A stretch of 64,000 bases of DNA from Caulobacter segnis (GCF_023935105.1 NZ_CP096040.1:4879001-4943000), one strand, 5' to 3'. Numbered from the stretch's first letter, positions 36,373 to 45,345 are shown. Notes: a model not told the origin generated them from the sequence alone. Made by a program: numbers and translations.

Positions 36373-36385
36373 CAACGATGGTTGC
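36373..36385 (+). promoter_or_regulatory. Putative LysR-type box (copy 2)
   Basis: CAACGATGGTTGC. Matches the copy in front of the LysR gene except at the two variable positions after CAA. Confidence 0.5.
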
Positions 36386-36447
36386 GCCAAACTGGAAGTG
36401 AACGGCGACGCTTGCCCCATGGGCGGGATCTTCCTTACGCAGCCCGC

Positions 36448-36460
36448 CAAGCATGGTTGC
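36448..36460 (+). promoter_or_regulatory. Putative LysR-type box (copy 3)
   Basis: CAAGCATGGTTGC, 70 nt before the MFS start codon. Same constant bases as copies 1 and 2. Confidence 0.5.
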
Positions 36461-36529
36461 CGATAACGCCATCTACCGTGCGCCCGCGCCGTGCTTGGTC
36501 AGAGGTCCGAGACTCCAGACGGACCGCCG

Positions 36530-37837
36530 ATGACTGACGCCGCCCTCTCCGCTGTCCCTGCCGCCGCAGCGCCGGCGCCCAAGGTGTCAACGCGGGCTTG
36601 GGTGGTGCTGGCTATGCTCACGCTGGTCTACACCTTCAGTTGGATCGACCGCTTCCTGTTGATCATTCTAGTGGACCCGATCAGCCGCGACCTGAAGGTC
36701 TCCAATACCGCGATCGGCCTGCTGACCGGCTTTGGCTCGTCCCTGCTCTATTCGCTGGCCGGCTTTCCGATCGCGCGTCTGGCCGACAAGGGCTCGCGCC
36801 GGGCGATCATAGCCGCCGCCATCGGCGCCTGGAGCACCCTGACGGTGATCAGCGGCTTCGTGACCAACTTCACGGCGCTGGCCTTCGCCCGTTTCGGCAT
36901 CGCCGTGTCGTCCGCCGGATGCTCGCCGGCGGCCTATTCGCTGATCTCGGACTATTTTCCGCAGGCCCGGCGCGCGGCGGCGATCGCCGTCTACAGCCTG
37001 GGCATATCGATCGGCATGTGGGCGGGCCTGACCTTCGGCGGCCTCCTGGAAGACCGGTTCGGCTGGCGTAGCGCCTTCCTGATCGTCGGCGCGCCCGGCA
37101 TGGTCGTGGCGGCGCTGTTCTTCTTGATCGTGCGCGAGCCACCACGCGGAACCTTTGACGCTCAGACCGAGGAGAACGCCCGTCAGTACACGCTGAAAGA
37201 AGCCGCCGGCCACATCCTTACCCATCCCAGCTTCCTGCCCATCGCGCTGGGCTTCGCCCTCGTCTCAGCCTCGGCCAGCGCCTTCGAGAACTGGGTGCCA
37301 ACCTACATGATCCGGGTGCAGCACCTCAGCTCGACCGAGGTCGGATCGCTGAGCGGCCTGCTGCAAGGCGTAACCGGCTTCGTCGGCACCCTGATCTTCG
37401 GCTTCGCCGCCGACCGCCTCGGCGGCCGCGACGCCCGCTGGTACCTGTGGCTCCCCATGATCGGCATCGCGATCATGGGCCCGGCGATCTTGCTCTTTTT
37501 CCACACCAGCGGCGCGGCGGCCTATGGCTGTTATTTCGTCGCCGAGCTGGCGGGCTCGGCCTTCTCAGCCCCGCTGTTCGCCGCCGGTCAGATGTTGTTG
37601 CCGCCCCGCCTGCGCGCGGTCGGCATGGCCAGCATGCTGTTCGTGCTGAACGTCATCGGCATGGGCGTCGGTCCGTTCCTGACCGGCTGGCTCAGCGATC
37701 TCTTCGTGGCTCGAGGCGCGGTCGAGGGCCTGGCCCCGTCCATCTCGCTGATGCAGCTCAGCGCGGTCGCCGGCGGAGCCTGCCTGATCTATGCCGCCGC
37801 CAAGCTCGGCGCCCCCCGCTCCGCAACGCCGAAATAG
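36530..37837 (+). CDS. MFS transporter
   Basis: 435 residues, 12 predicted membrane segments; MFS signature FPIARLADKGSRRAIIAAAIGAW in the loop between segments 2 and 3 and GFAADRLGGRDARWYLWLPM in the second half. It resembles the ACS/spinster-like anion and aromatic-acid carriers. ATG 36530 chosen; the short upstream open frame lacks membrane character. Probably moves the compound brought in by the divergent TonB receptor across the inner membrane. Confidence 0.9.
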   Translation: MTDAALSAVPAAAAPAPKVSTRAWVVLAMLTLVYTFSWIDRFLLIILVDPISRDLKVSNTAIGLLTGFGSSLLYSLAGFPIARLADKGSRRAIIAAAIGAWSTLTVISGFVTNFTALAFARFGIAVSSAGCSPAAYSLISDYFPQARRAAAIAVYSLGISIGMWAGLTFGGLLEDRFGWRSAFLIVGAPGMVVAALFFLIVREPPRGTFDAQTEENARQYTLKEAAGHILTHPSFLPIALGFALVSASASAFENWVPTYMIRVQHLSSTEVGSLSGLLQGVTGFVGTLIFGFAADRLGGRDARWYLWLPMIGIAIMGPAILLFFHTSGAAAYGCYFVAELAGSAFSAPLFAAGQMLLPPRLRAVGMASMLFVLNVIGMGVGPFLTGWLSDLFVARGAVEGLAPSISLMQLSAVAGGACLIYAAAKLGAPRSATPK

Positions 37838-37917
37838 GCGAGTAAGCGCCAGCTTCCGACATTCGAATCCTAGCCGTTTCCGGACATTGGCTCGATCACG
37901 CCGCCGCCAAAGCTAGA

Positions 37918-37944
37918 GGCCGGCCCGATATTGCAAGGCCGGCC
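37918..37944. terminator. Possible convergent hairpin
   Basis: Two GGCCGGCC blocks (37918-37925 and 37937-37944) can pair across an 11-nt loop between the convergent MFS and cysteine hydrolase genes. No T run, so the call is weak. Confidence 0.35.
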
Positions 37945-37953
37945 CAACGCCAT

Positions 37954-38559
37954 CTAGCGACCGGCGTCCAGGAATTCCTGGGTGGTGACCGCATTGCCGT
38001 AGAAGGGCAAGATCTCGGCCACAAAAGAGGTCTGCTGCTCCTTGGTGAAGGCCGCCGAGGCGTCGTGGATCACGTTGGTGTGGTAGCCTAGGTCGTGGGC
38101 GTTGCGAACGGTCGACTCCACGCACTGGCGCAGAGCGAAGCCCATCACATAGAGGTCGAAGACGCCGTTGTTGCGCAGATAGCTGTCGAGCGTGGTGGCC
38201 GCGAAGGCGCTGCTGCCACCGGTGCGCTCGCGGATGACATGCTCGCCCGGCGCGGGCTCGAAGCCCGTGAAGAACGCCGTCTGCTCGCCGAGGAACGAGC
38301 GGTACTGCGGAACCATCGCCCGTAGGCCATACTTGCCCTGGCCCATGACGCGGTAGTTGGGCTCCAGCACCATGGCGACGTGGATGATTTCCAAGCCGCG
38401 ATGGCGCGCCTCGGCCAGGACCTTCGCCGAGTTGGCGACAGCGGCGTCGATCTGCTCGCGATCCTGGAACTGCGGATTGATGCCGCCGGTCGGAGCCAGC
38501 CAGTCGTTCTGATACTCGATCAGGATCAGCGCGCTCTTGGGTTCGATGTGGTGGGTCAT
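37954..38559 (-). CDS. Isochorismatase-like cysteine hydrolase
   Basis: 201 residues. Cys in MGFALRQCVESTVRNA is the nucleophile; the Asp position of the family motif reads LILIEYQNDW, so the usual aspartate after the first strand is replaced by Glu-Tyr (E-Y-Q). YRSFLGEQTAFFTGFEP and RTGGSSAFAATTLDSYL match the family layout. Last gene of a minus-strand operon with GST and SDR genes. Substrate unknown; not closely similar by eye to the cysteine hydrolase at 30638. Confidence 0.8.
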   Translation of the reverse strand: MTHHIEPKSALILIEYQNDWLAPTGGINPQFQDREQIDAAVANSAKVLAEARHRGLEIIHVAMVLEPNYRVMGQGKYGLRAMVPQYRSFLGEQTAFFTGFEPAPGEHVIRERTGGSSAFAATTLDSYLRNNGVFDLYVMGFALRQCVESTVRNAHDLGYHTNVIHDASAAFTKEQQTSFVAEILPFYGNAVTTQEFLDAGR

Positions 38560-38628
38560 GGAGTTGCTCTTTCAGAAGCTGGATGGATTTGAAGGGGCGC
38601 GTCAGGCGCGAAAGCTCGTCGGCGGCCC

Positions 38629-39303
38629 CTAGGCCGCCAGCAGCGCCCCGTGATGATGCAGGTGAGCCCGGAACCGATCGGCGTAGTCGCCCCCGACTGC
38701 GGCGATGACGCTGGGCCGGATCGCCAGGCCCGCTCGCCATGCCGAGACGCGCGGAAGGCCTTCGAAGATCGGCGCTGACGCCTGAGGGTCGAGGATGTCG
38801 AAGTACCGGAAGAGCGGCGCGAACACCGCGTCGACCATGGAGAAGGCCACGCCCTGGAAATAGGGGCCCGCGCCCAGCTGCGGCTCCAGGCGCTGGAGCT
38901 TGCTCCGGAACGCCGTTTGCTTGGTTTCAGCTGTCGCCTTGTCTGCGGCGTTGAGGAACTGCCAGGCGTCGGCCATGGCCTGGGTGGCGAACTCGATCCA
39001 AGCCCGTTGCCGGGCCCGGACCAGTGCGTCTTGCGGGTACATCGGCGCGCCGCCCTGCGTCTCCTCGAGATACTCGCAAATCACCATGCTCTCGAAGAGG
39101 ACAGCCTCTTCCCCGCTGGCCTGGCGGACCTGGAGAAGCGGAACCTTGCCGGTCGGAGACAGAGCCAGGAACCAGTCGGGCTTGGCCGAGAGGTCGACAT
39201 TGACGCGTTCGAAAGGAACGTCCTTTTCGAGGAGGACGATCGCCGCGCGTTGGACGAACGGGCAAAGCGGGTGACTGACGAGCGTGAGGCTGGTCTTTTG
39301 CAT
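38629..39303 (-). CDS. Glutathione S-transferase, omega/Cys type
   Basis: 224 residues. N-terminal thioredoxin fold with SHPLCPFVQRAAIVLLEKDVPFE; the Cys of CPF suggests a thiol-transferase (omega-like) member. GKVPLLQV (cis-Pro) and FESMVICEYLEE bind glutathione; the helical C-terminal domain follows. The ATG at 39303 gives the standard N-terminus. Middle gene of the SDR-GST-cysteine hydrolase operon, 53 nt after the SDR. Confidence 0.9.
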   Translation of the reverse strand: MQKTSLTLVSHPLCPFVQRAAIVLLEKDVPFERVNVDLSAKPDWFLALSPTGKVPLLQVRQASGEEAVLFESMVICEYLEETQGGAPMYPQDALVRARQRAWIEFATQAMADAWQFLNAADKATAETKQTAFRSKLQRLEPQLGAGPYFQGVAFSMVDAVFAPLFRYFDILDPQASAPIFEGLPRVSAWRAGLAIRPSVIAAVGGDYADRFRAHLHHHGALLAA

Positions 39304-39356
39304 GATGATCTTTCGATGAGACGGCAGGACGGCGACGGCGAACGGGTGATGCAAGA

Positions 39357-40115
39357 TCAGATCGCCTGACCGCCCGACACGTCGAAGGTCGTGCCGTTGG
39401 CCCAGCCCATCTCGTCGGACAGAATGGCCGCCACCGCGCCGCCGATGTCGTCGGCCTCGCCCACGCGGCCCAGCGCGATGGTCTGGGCGACATAGGCGTT
39501 GATGTTCTGGTCGTCGCGGACCGCGCCGCCGCCGAAGTCCGTCGCGATGGCGCCGGGCGAGATGGTGTTGACGCGGATCTGCCGCGCGCCCAGCTCGACC
39601 GCCATGAACTTGGTCATCGTCTGGATGGCGGCCTTGGCGGCGGCATAGATGCCGTAGCCGGCCATGGTCACGCGCACGAAGCCCGACGAGACATTCAGGA
39701 TGCGCCCGCCGTCCTCGATCAGCGGCAGCAGCTTCTGGGTCAGGAAGATGGGACCACGCAGATGGGTGTCGATGATCCCGTCGAACTGCTCTTCGGTCGC
39801 ATCGGTCAGCGGCGCATAGAGGCCATGGCCGGCGTTGTTGACCAGATAGTCGAACCGCTCGCGGCCAAACTCGGTCTTCAGGGCGGCGGCGACCGCCTCG
39901 GCGAAGGCCCCAAAGCTCTTGGAGTCGCTGACATCGAGCGCGATCATCACGCTCTTGCCGCCCAGGGCCGCGATGTCCTGGCGCACTGCCTCTGCCTCGG
40001 CCGAACCGCTGCGATAGGTCCCAATGACGCCGACGCCGCGCTTGGCCAGGTGAAGCGCCATGCTGCGACCCAGGCCGCGGCTGGCGCCGGTGATGATTGC
40101 GATCTTTTTGGTCAT
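39357..40115 (-). CDS. Short-chain dehydrogenase/reductase
   Basis: 252 residues, classical SDR: cofactor motif ITGASRGLGRSMALHL, NNAG motif, catalytic Ser (NVSSGFVRV), YxxxK (YGIYAAAKAA) and PG motif (ISPGAIATDFGG). Thr-Tyr-Arg after the second strand (IGTYRSG) suggests NADPH use. Divergent from an AraC regulator that probably controls this operon in response to an aldehyde or electrophile. Confidence 0.93.
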   Translation of the reverse strand: MTKKIAIITGASRGLGRSMALHLAKRGVGVIGTYRSGSAEAEAVRQDIAALGGKSVMIALDVSDSKSFGAFAEAVAAALKTEFGRERFDYLVNNAGHGLYAPLTDATEEQFDGIIDTHLRGPIFLTQKLLPLIEDGGRILNVSSGFVRVTMAGYGIYAAAKAAIQTMTKFMAVELGARQIRVNTISPGAIATDFGGGAVRDDQNINAYVAQTIALGRVGEADDIGGAVAAILSDEMGWANGTTFDVSGGQAI

Positions 40116-40279
40116 GTCATTCTCGCGGGATAGCTTGAGGTGAAGGCGCGCCGCCTTGGCGACTTCCGATGAAACCCAAGTAGGTCGCGCCCGCGCCGCG
40201 CACCCGCCCGATCGGCTCAGCTTATTGCCCGATTGTCTCAACCCGTTTGGACCGGCGCGGAAACGTGCGATACGGAGGA

Positions 40280-41179
40280 ATGACCAATCCGCTCTCGCCT
40301 CACCTGGAGGTCGTTCGACGTCACGCCGCGATCGGCCTGACCGACACGCCCATCCCGAGGCTGGACATCACCGTCGGGCGCGGGAATACCGATCGAGCGC
40401 CGTGCCTCTATCGCTCGATGGTCTGCTTCATCCTGCAGGGTTCAAAGCACGTCGCGATCAACGACCAGCTCCTCAGCTACGACTCCTCGCAGTACCTGAT
40501 CAGCGCCCTTGATCTGCCGGGCACGGGCCAGATCCTCGACGAGGATGACGGTCGCCCCTACATCGCCGTGTCGCTGGTCCTGGATCCCGCCCTGATGGCG
40601 GATGTGGCGTCGACCCTGCCGCCGATGCGGGATCCGGAACCGCAGGGTGTTGGCGTCGCGATCAACCCCATGACGACGACGCTGCGCGACACGCTCTTGC
40701 GATTGCTGTCCTTGCTCGATAGTCCCGGGGACATTCCAGCGCTCGCGCCTATGGCGGAGCGCGAATTGCTCTATCGTCTTCTACAGGGACCGCAGGGTCG
40801 GCTGCTGCGCCAGATCGCGCGCCCAGAAGGGCCCTTGGCCCAGATCCGCAAGGCCGTGGCGTGGATCCGGGACAACTGCAACAAGCGCCTGCGGATCGAG
40901 GCGCTGTGCGACGCCAGCGGCATGAGCCGCGCGAGTCTGCATCGGCATTTTCAAGCGCTGACCGGTCTCAGCCCCATCCAGTATCAGAAGCAGCTGCGTC
41001 TGCAGGAGGCGCGACAGTTGCTACTGGCCGGCGATCACAACGCCTCCAACGTCGCCTTCGCCGTCGGCTATGAAAGCGCCTCCCAGTTCAGCCGCGAATA
41101 CACGCGCCAGTTCGGCGCGCCGCCGATGCGCGATATTCGAAACATCTGGCGGGCTCTCGATGGCGCCGCTCCGGGCTGA
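40280..41179 (+). CDS. AraC family transcriptional regulator
   Basis: 299 residues from ATG 40280 behind GGAGGA. N-terminal AraC_N-type domain (PRLDITVGRGNTDRAPCLYRS, ALDLPGTGQI), then two helix-turn-helix motifs: IEALCDASGMSRASLHRHFQ and ASNVAFAVGYESASQFSREYTRQFG. The YqhC-like type often activates a divergent reductase gene, which fits the SDR 165 nt away. Confidence 0.92.
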   Translation: MTNPLSPHLEVVRRHAAIGLTDTPIPRLDITVGRGNTDRAPCLYRSMVCFILQGSKHVAINDQLLSYDSSQYLISALDLPGTGQILDEDDGRPYIAVSLVLDPALMADVASTLPPMRDPEPQGVGVAINPMTTTLRDTLLRLLSLLDSPGDIPALAPMAERELLYRLLQGPQGRLLRQIARPEGPLAQIRKAVAWIRDNCNKRLRIEALCDASGMSRASLHRHFQALTGLSPIQYQKQLRLQEARQLLLAGDHNASNVAFAVGYESASQFSREYTRQFGAPPMRDIRNIWRALDGAAPG

Positions 41180-41311
41180 GGCGCCGACTACATATGAAAG
41201 TTGTCGTTCAGGCGGTGGGTCAAGCGCAAGGAGGCGCCAGGAGCTGCCATTGGGGCGACTTCATTTCTGCCGTGCGTCTGAGCAACCGCTTCCCTCCCCG
41301 CCTGTCCGCCC

Positions 41312-42238
41312 TCACCCCGCCAGCCGCTCCCCAATGAACCGATCCACCGCCTCGGTATAGTCGCCGGGCAGGCCCAGGGTGCGGTTGACGTCGGCGTGGG
41401 TCAGGGGCTGGGGCAAGACCGGCATCGGGACGTTCGCGCGCTTAGCCAGGGCCTGGAACGCGCGGGCGTCTTCGCAGGGCTTGTCGGGGCGCTTGGTCGA
41501 GCAGACCAGGAACATCGGCACGGCCGAGGGCGTCCACTGGTCCATCGGCGAAGCCTGGGTCCAGCCGGCGGGATCGCTCCCGAACGCCTCGTCGTAGAAC
41601 TTCGGATGGCGGCCGGCCATGGTCGTGGAGACCTTCATGACCGCCGAGTCCAACACCACCGTCCCGGCCCAGGGCTTGCCGACCATCGACGGCTTCGACG
41701 ACAGCAGAGCGACCAAGTGCGCCCCGGCCGAGTGGCCCATCAGGACGATCCGGCGATCGCTGGCGCCCCAGTCGGCGGCGTGGGCCTGTGTCCAGCGCAC
41801 GGCGGCGGCCACGTCCTGGGCCTGGGCGTAGGCCATGGTCTGGGGCAGCATGCGGTAGTTGACGCTGACGAATACGTAGCCCTTAGGCAACCAGTGGCGC
41901 AGCTTGTTCTCGACCGAGCCGGTATTGGCCTTATCGCCGATCTTCCAGGCGCCGCCGTGGACCATGACGATCACCGGCGCGTCGCGCAAAACGCCTGGCG
42001 GGACATAGACGTCCACAGCCTGGGCGGGATCGGCGCCGTAGGCGGCCGTCAGCTTGCGGGCGCCAGGCAGGATCGCCTGAAGGTCAATCGGGCGCTCCTC
42101 CTCGGCCTTCTTCTCCTGCAGGCGCTGTATCATCCGCTCGCGCATCTTGCCGCGAAGGCCGATCTGGGCGTCCGCGGCGCTGGCCGCCAGGGACGCCGCA
42201 AGGGTCAAGCTCACGAGCTGGGTCAGAGGCTTCTTCAA
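41312..42238 (-). CDS. Secreted alpha/beta-hydrolase (esterase, BD-FAE/HSL-like)
   Basis: 308 residues: signal peptide (LVSLTLAASLAASAADA), oxyanion motif VMVHGGAWKIGD, nucleophile elbow VLMGHSAGAHLVAL, and a late His (PLTHADVNRTL). A short Arg/Glu/Lys helix (residues 30-48) follows the signal peptide. Probably a periplasmic carboxylesterase. It stands alone between a convergent AraC gene and the small secreted protein. Confidence 0.85.
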   Translation of the reverse strand: MKKPLTQLVSLTLAASLAASAADAQIGLRGKMRERMIQRLQEKKAEEERPIDLQAILPGARKLTAAYGADPAQAVDVYVPPGVLRDAPVIVMVHGGAWKIGDKANTGSVENKLRHWLPKGYVFVSVNYRMLPQTMAYAQAQDVAAAVRWTQAHAADWGASDRRIVLMGHSAGAHLVALLSSKPSMVGKPWAGTVVLDSAVMKVSTTMAGRHPKFYDEAFGSDPAGWTQASPMDQWTPSAVPMFLVCSTKRPDKPCEDARAFQALAKRANVPMPVLPQPLTHADVNRTLGLPGDYTEAVDRFIGERLAG

Positions 42239-42300
42239 GACGGGATCCTCTCCGAGGGACGGGCCGGCGCAGGGGGCTCGCGCGCCGGCCCTGGTTGCGG

Positions 42301-42705
42301 TCAGGGGCGGCTCACGACGCCGCTGACCGAACGGGTGTCGCCGTCATAGCCAGTGCGGCTGGCGTTGTAGCTGTAGGTTCCGTCGCCATTGTTGACGACG
42401 CTCGTCGCCCGGCTGGCCGAGGCGCCGTTGTTGAAGGTGCGCGATGCGCTCCCGGCATAGGCGCCGCCACCCCAGTTCGCGCTGCGCTGGCTGGCGACGC
42501 CGTAGCCGCCGGTGGTCTGGGTCCCGCGCGAGACCGAGACGGCGCCTGGCTGCCGACTGACGTGGCGATCGTGAACGTAGCCGCGACCATAGGCGCCCTG
42601 CACGCGGGTGGTATGGCCGTGCTGACCGGCCTCGGCGGCGGGAGCGAGCGCGGTGAACAGGGCCGTGGCGGCCAGGACGGCAGCGGTGAGAACGGTTTTA
42701 CGCAT
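42301..42705 (-). CDS. Small secreted Gly/Ser/Asn-rich protein
   Basis: 134 residues: signal peptide MRKTVLTAAVLAATALFTA...AEA, then a low-complexity mature part rich in Gly, Ser, Asn, Tyr, Arg with YGRGYVHDRHVSR and SRTFNNGASASRATSVVNNG. No Cys. The repetitive composition suggests an exported structural or surface protein. I recognise no family. It is divergent from the response regulator gene; tandem OmpR-type repeats lie between them, so it may be a target of that system. Confidence 0.7.
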   Translation of the reverse strand: MRKTVLTAAVLAATALFTALAPAAEAGQHGHTTRVQGAYGRGYVHDRHVSRQPGAVSVSRGTQTTGGYGVASQRSANWGGGAYAGSASRTFNNGASASRATSVVNNGDGTYSYNASRTGYDGDTRSVSGVVSRP

Positions 42706-42787
42706 GGTGTTTCCATCGGTTCGGTGACGTCCCTCGTCGCCGCACACAGAACATGCTGGGCCGCTCGTCTTGATGTTTCGCCGTCGA

Positions 42788-42807
42788 CGAAATGTGTCGA
42801 AATGTAA
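42788..42807 (+). promoter_or_regulatory. Tandem direct repeat, OmpR/PhoB-type site
   Basis: CGAAATGTGT followed directly by CGAAATGTAA: two 8-bp identical repeats with 10-bp phasing, in the 155-nt divergent region 54 nt before the response regulator ATG. This is the normal layout for OmpR-family dimers. Confidence 0.6.
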
Positions 42808-42860
42808 TCGTGGACGCCTCCGCCTTTTCCGCGCCGCGCCCGTGAGGCAAGGCTTTGGCC

Positions 42861-43580
42861 ATGATCGACAACACCCTGATCGCGGTCGTCGAGGACGACG
42901 CCGAGATTCGCGACCTGACGCTGGGCCTGCTGCGCCGCGAGGGCTGGGAGGCCGTCGGCTGCGAGGACGCCGCCGCCTTCGACCGCCTGGCCGCCCGCCG
43001 CCGCGTCGATCTGGTGCTGCTGGACATCATGATGCCCGGTGAGGACGGCCTGTCGCTGTGCCGCCGCTTACGGACGACGGGCGAGACGGCGATCCTGATG
43101 GTCACCGCCAAGGGCGACGATATCGATCGGGTGATCGGTCTGGAGATCGGAGCCGACGATTACCTGGCCAAGCCCTACAATCCGCGCGAGCTCCTGGCCC
43201 GTGTCCGCGCCATCCTGCGCCGCACGCGCGAGGCGCACCGCGTGACCGCCGTCCCGCCGGGCGAGGTCTACGGCTTCGCTGGCTGGCGCCTGGACTCGGC
43301 AAGCCGCGACCTGATCGACGCGGAAGGCCGGCCGGTGACCCTGACCGGCGGCGAGCACGACCTGCTGATGGCCTTCCTGCGCCATGCCCAAAGGGTCCTG
43401 AGCCGCGACCAGTTGCTAGACTGGACGCGCGGCCGCAGCGCCAGCCCCTACGACCGCGCGATCGATGTCCTGCTGGGCCGGCTGCGGCGCAAGCTGGCCG
43501 GCGGCGCGGGCGGCGAAGGGCTGATCAAAACCGTGCGCGGCGGCGGCTACCTGTTCAGCGCGCCCGTCGAGCGGCTCTGA
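42861..43580 (+). CDS. OmpR family response regulator
   Basis: 239 residues. Receiver domain: acidic pair in VVEDDAEI, phospho-acceptor D55 in VLLDIMMPGEDG, Thr in LMVTAKGDD, Lys in DYLAKPYNPREL. C-terminal winged helix: LTGGEHDLLMAFLRHAQRVLSRDQLL, split about the recognition helix, ending IKTVRGGGYLFSAPV. ATG 42861 is preferred to TTG two codons earlier. The kinase gene begins 13 nt later. Confidence 0.94.
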   Translation: MIDNTLIAVVEDDAEIRDLTLGLLRREGWEAVGCEDAAAFDRLAARRRVDLVLLDIMMPGEDGLSLCRRLRTTGETAILMVTAKGDDIDRVIGLEIGADDYLAKPYNPRELLARVRAILRRTREAHRVTAVPPGEVYGFAGWRLDSASRDLIDAEGRPVTLTGGEHDLLMAFLRHAQRVLSRDQLLDWTRGRSASPYDRAIDVLLGRLRRKLAGGAGGEGLIKTVRGGGYLFSAPVERL

Positions 43581-43593
43581 AGCGACGGTCATC

Positions 43594-44933
43594 ATGGTTC
43601 TGGTCGACAATCTCTCCTCGCGCATCGCCGCCATCCTGCTGGCGGGCCTGGCCGTGCTGCTGGCGCTGGGCGCGGCCCTGATGATCTGGCCGACGGGCAG
43701 CGGCGCCGGCGGCGGCGTGCGCTTCTACCAGCTGCCCCAGCCCGACGAGGCGGTGGCGATGGTCGAGGCGCTGGAGGCCTCGCCCAGCTCGGCCCGGCCG
43801 GCGGTGCTGAAGGCGCTGGACACCGGGGTGATCCGCGCCAGCCTCGACGACGCCTTCCCAGCGCTCCTGCGCCGCGCCCGACCGGCCGACGCGCGCGACC
43901 CGGCTACGCCGCCTATGGTCGGGTGCTGGCGGGCCGCGACTGGCGGATCGAGGTGCGGCGCGGCGGGCGGCTGCGGGACGGCCCCATGCCCGGCCGAGCA
44001 GCCCTGCGCCTGTCGGTGCGACTGAAGGATGGAGCGGTGCTGACCCTGCGCCGGCGCGCCCCGGAATCGGCCCGCCGCTATCTGGGCCGCGTCACCCTGG
44101 CCTGCGCGGCGTTGCTGATGGTCACCTTGCTCATGCTGCTGGTCGCGGTGCGCCAGACCGCCCGACCGGTGGCCAGCCTGGCCCAGGCCGTGACTCGCTT
44201 CGGCGACGACCTGGACGCCGCCCCGCTGCCGCCCGGCGGCCCGCGCGAGATCCGCGACTTGTCGGCCGCCTTCAACACCATGCGCGAACGAATCCGGGGG
44301 CTGATGGACGAGCGCACCCGCATGTTGGCGGCCATCGCCCACGACCTGCGCACCTACCTGACCCGCCTGACCCTGCGCGCCGAGTTCATCGCCGACCCCG
44401 AACAACGGGCCAAGGCCGGCGCCGACCTGACCGAGATGGCCCAACTCCTGGAGGACACCCTGCTGTTCGCCCGCCAGGAGGCCGGGCGTGGCGACCGCGC
44501 GCGGCCGGTAGCGATCCAGCGCGAGCTGGAGACCCTGGTCGCGCTGCGCGCCGAGATGGGCCAGGCCGTAACCCTGGCGCCGGGCTCGACGGTCAACGCC
44601 CTGGTCTCGCCGGTGGCGCTGCGGCGGATGCTGAACAATCTGGTCGACAATGCCGTGATTTACGGCGGCGTGGTGTCACTGGAAGTCGAGGCCGTCGGCG
44701 AGGAGGTCCGCATCGCGGTGCTGGATCGCGGCCCCGGTCTGCCGGACGACGTGCTGGCCAGGATCACCGCCCCCTTCGAACGTGGCGAGACCTCGCGTAG
44801 TCGTCGCACCGGCGGCGCGGGCCTGGGGCTGTCGATCGTTCAGGCCCTGGCCCAGGCGCACGGGGGACGGCTGGTGCTGGCCAACCGCGAGGCCGGCGGC
44901 CTGGCGGCGATCGTGGTGCTGCCAGCGGGCTAG
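43594..44933 (+). pseudogene. Two-component sensor histidine kinase, one frameshift
   Basis: First frame from ATG 43594: membrane segment IAAILLAGLAVLLALGAAL and a periplasmic part to ADARDP. Second frame from about 43902: GYAAYGRVLAGRDWRIEV, membrane segment VTLACAALLMVTLLMLLVAV, HAMP, H box, N box (NNLVDNAVIYGG) and ATP lid (GGAGLGLSIVQALAQAHGG). Adding one C to the CCC run at 43899-43901 joins them into 446 residues; the span of 1340 nt fits. The H box reads AHDLRTYLTRL, with Tyr where almost all EnvZ-type kinases have Pro. Partner of the regulator just upstream. Confidence 0.85.
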
Positions 44934-45345
44934 GCCAGATGCGGGGCCATGATTGGTGTGTCAGCGCTAGAATCTGGAAGGAGTGGAGGAATGGCTTAAG
45001 CAGCGTCGTCGAGCATCCGAGGCCGGCCTGCTGGAGATAGCTCCGCCTCCTGATGTTCGCTTGAGGCGCACGTGACTGGTAAAAGGTCACTGAGCGCCAA
45101 TAGCTGCCGTCGACCCAGCTCCATAGACGCGACTTTGTCGACGTCTTTGAAAGAGAGCAGAGCCGAGACGACATGCTCTTTTCAACGAGCCGCTGTGTTC
45201 TGCCGAAGGCGTTAGGTCAAGATCGCCGGGGACGTTTACGAGCGCGGTGCGTTGGAGTCGCGCAAGCGCGGAGTTGGATCGCCTAACGGTCCGCACCGAA
45301 ACGCTGGCTCCTTTCTCTCTGACTTGCGCGTTTCAGGATCCGGCC
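44934..45345. other. 412-nt intergenic stretch with short remnant
   Basis: No supported gene. About 44983-45072 (plus) reads EEWLKQRRRASEAGLLEI and a few more residues before a stop, with no proper N-terminus; it may be a decayed gene end. The remainder has lower GC and mixed codon use. The GTG start of the GH15 gene is preceded by AGGATC. Confidence 0.4.

Larger units (their letters stand above)
36206..36529. other. Divergent promoter region, TonB receptor / MFS
   Basis: 324 nt between divergent genes; no supported gene. Two copies of the 13-bp CAA-N2-ATGGTTGC motif are at 36373-36385 and 36448-36460, 75 bp apart (about seven helical turns), both in plus orientation. Confidence 0.55.
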
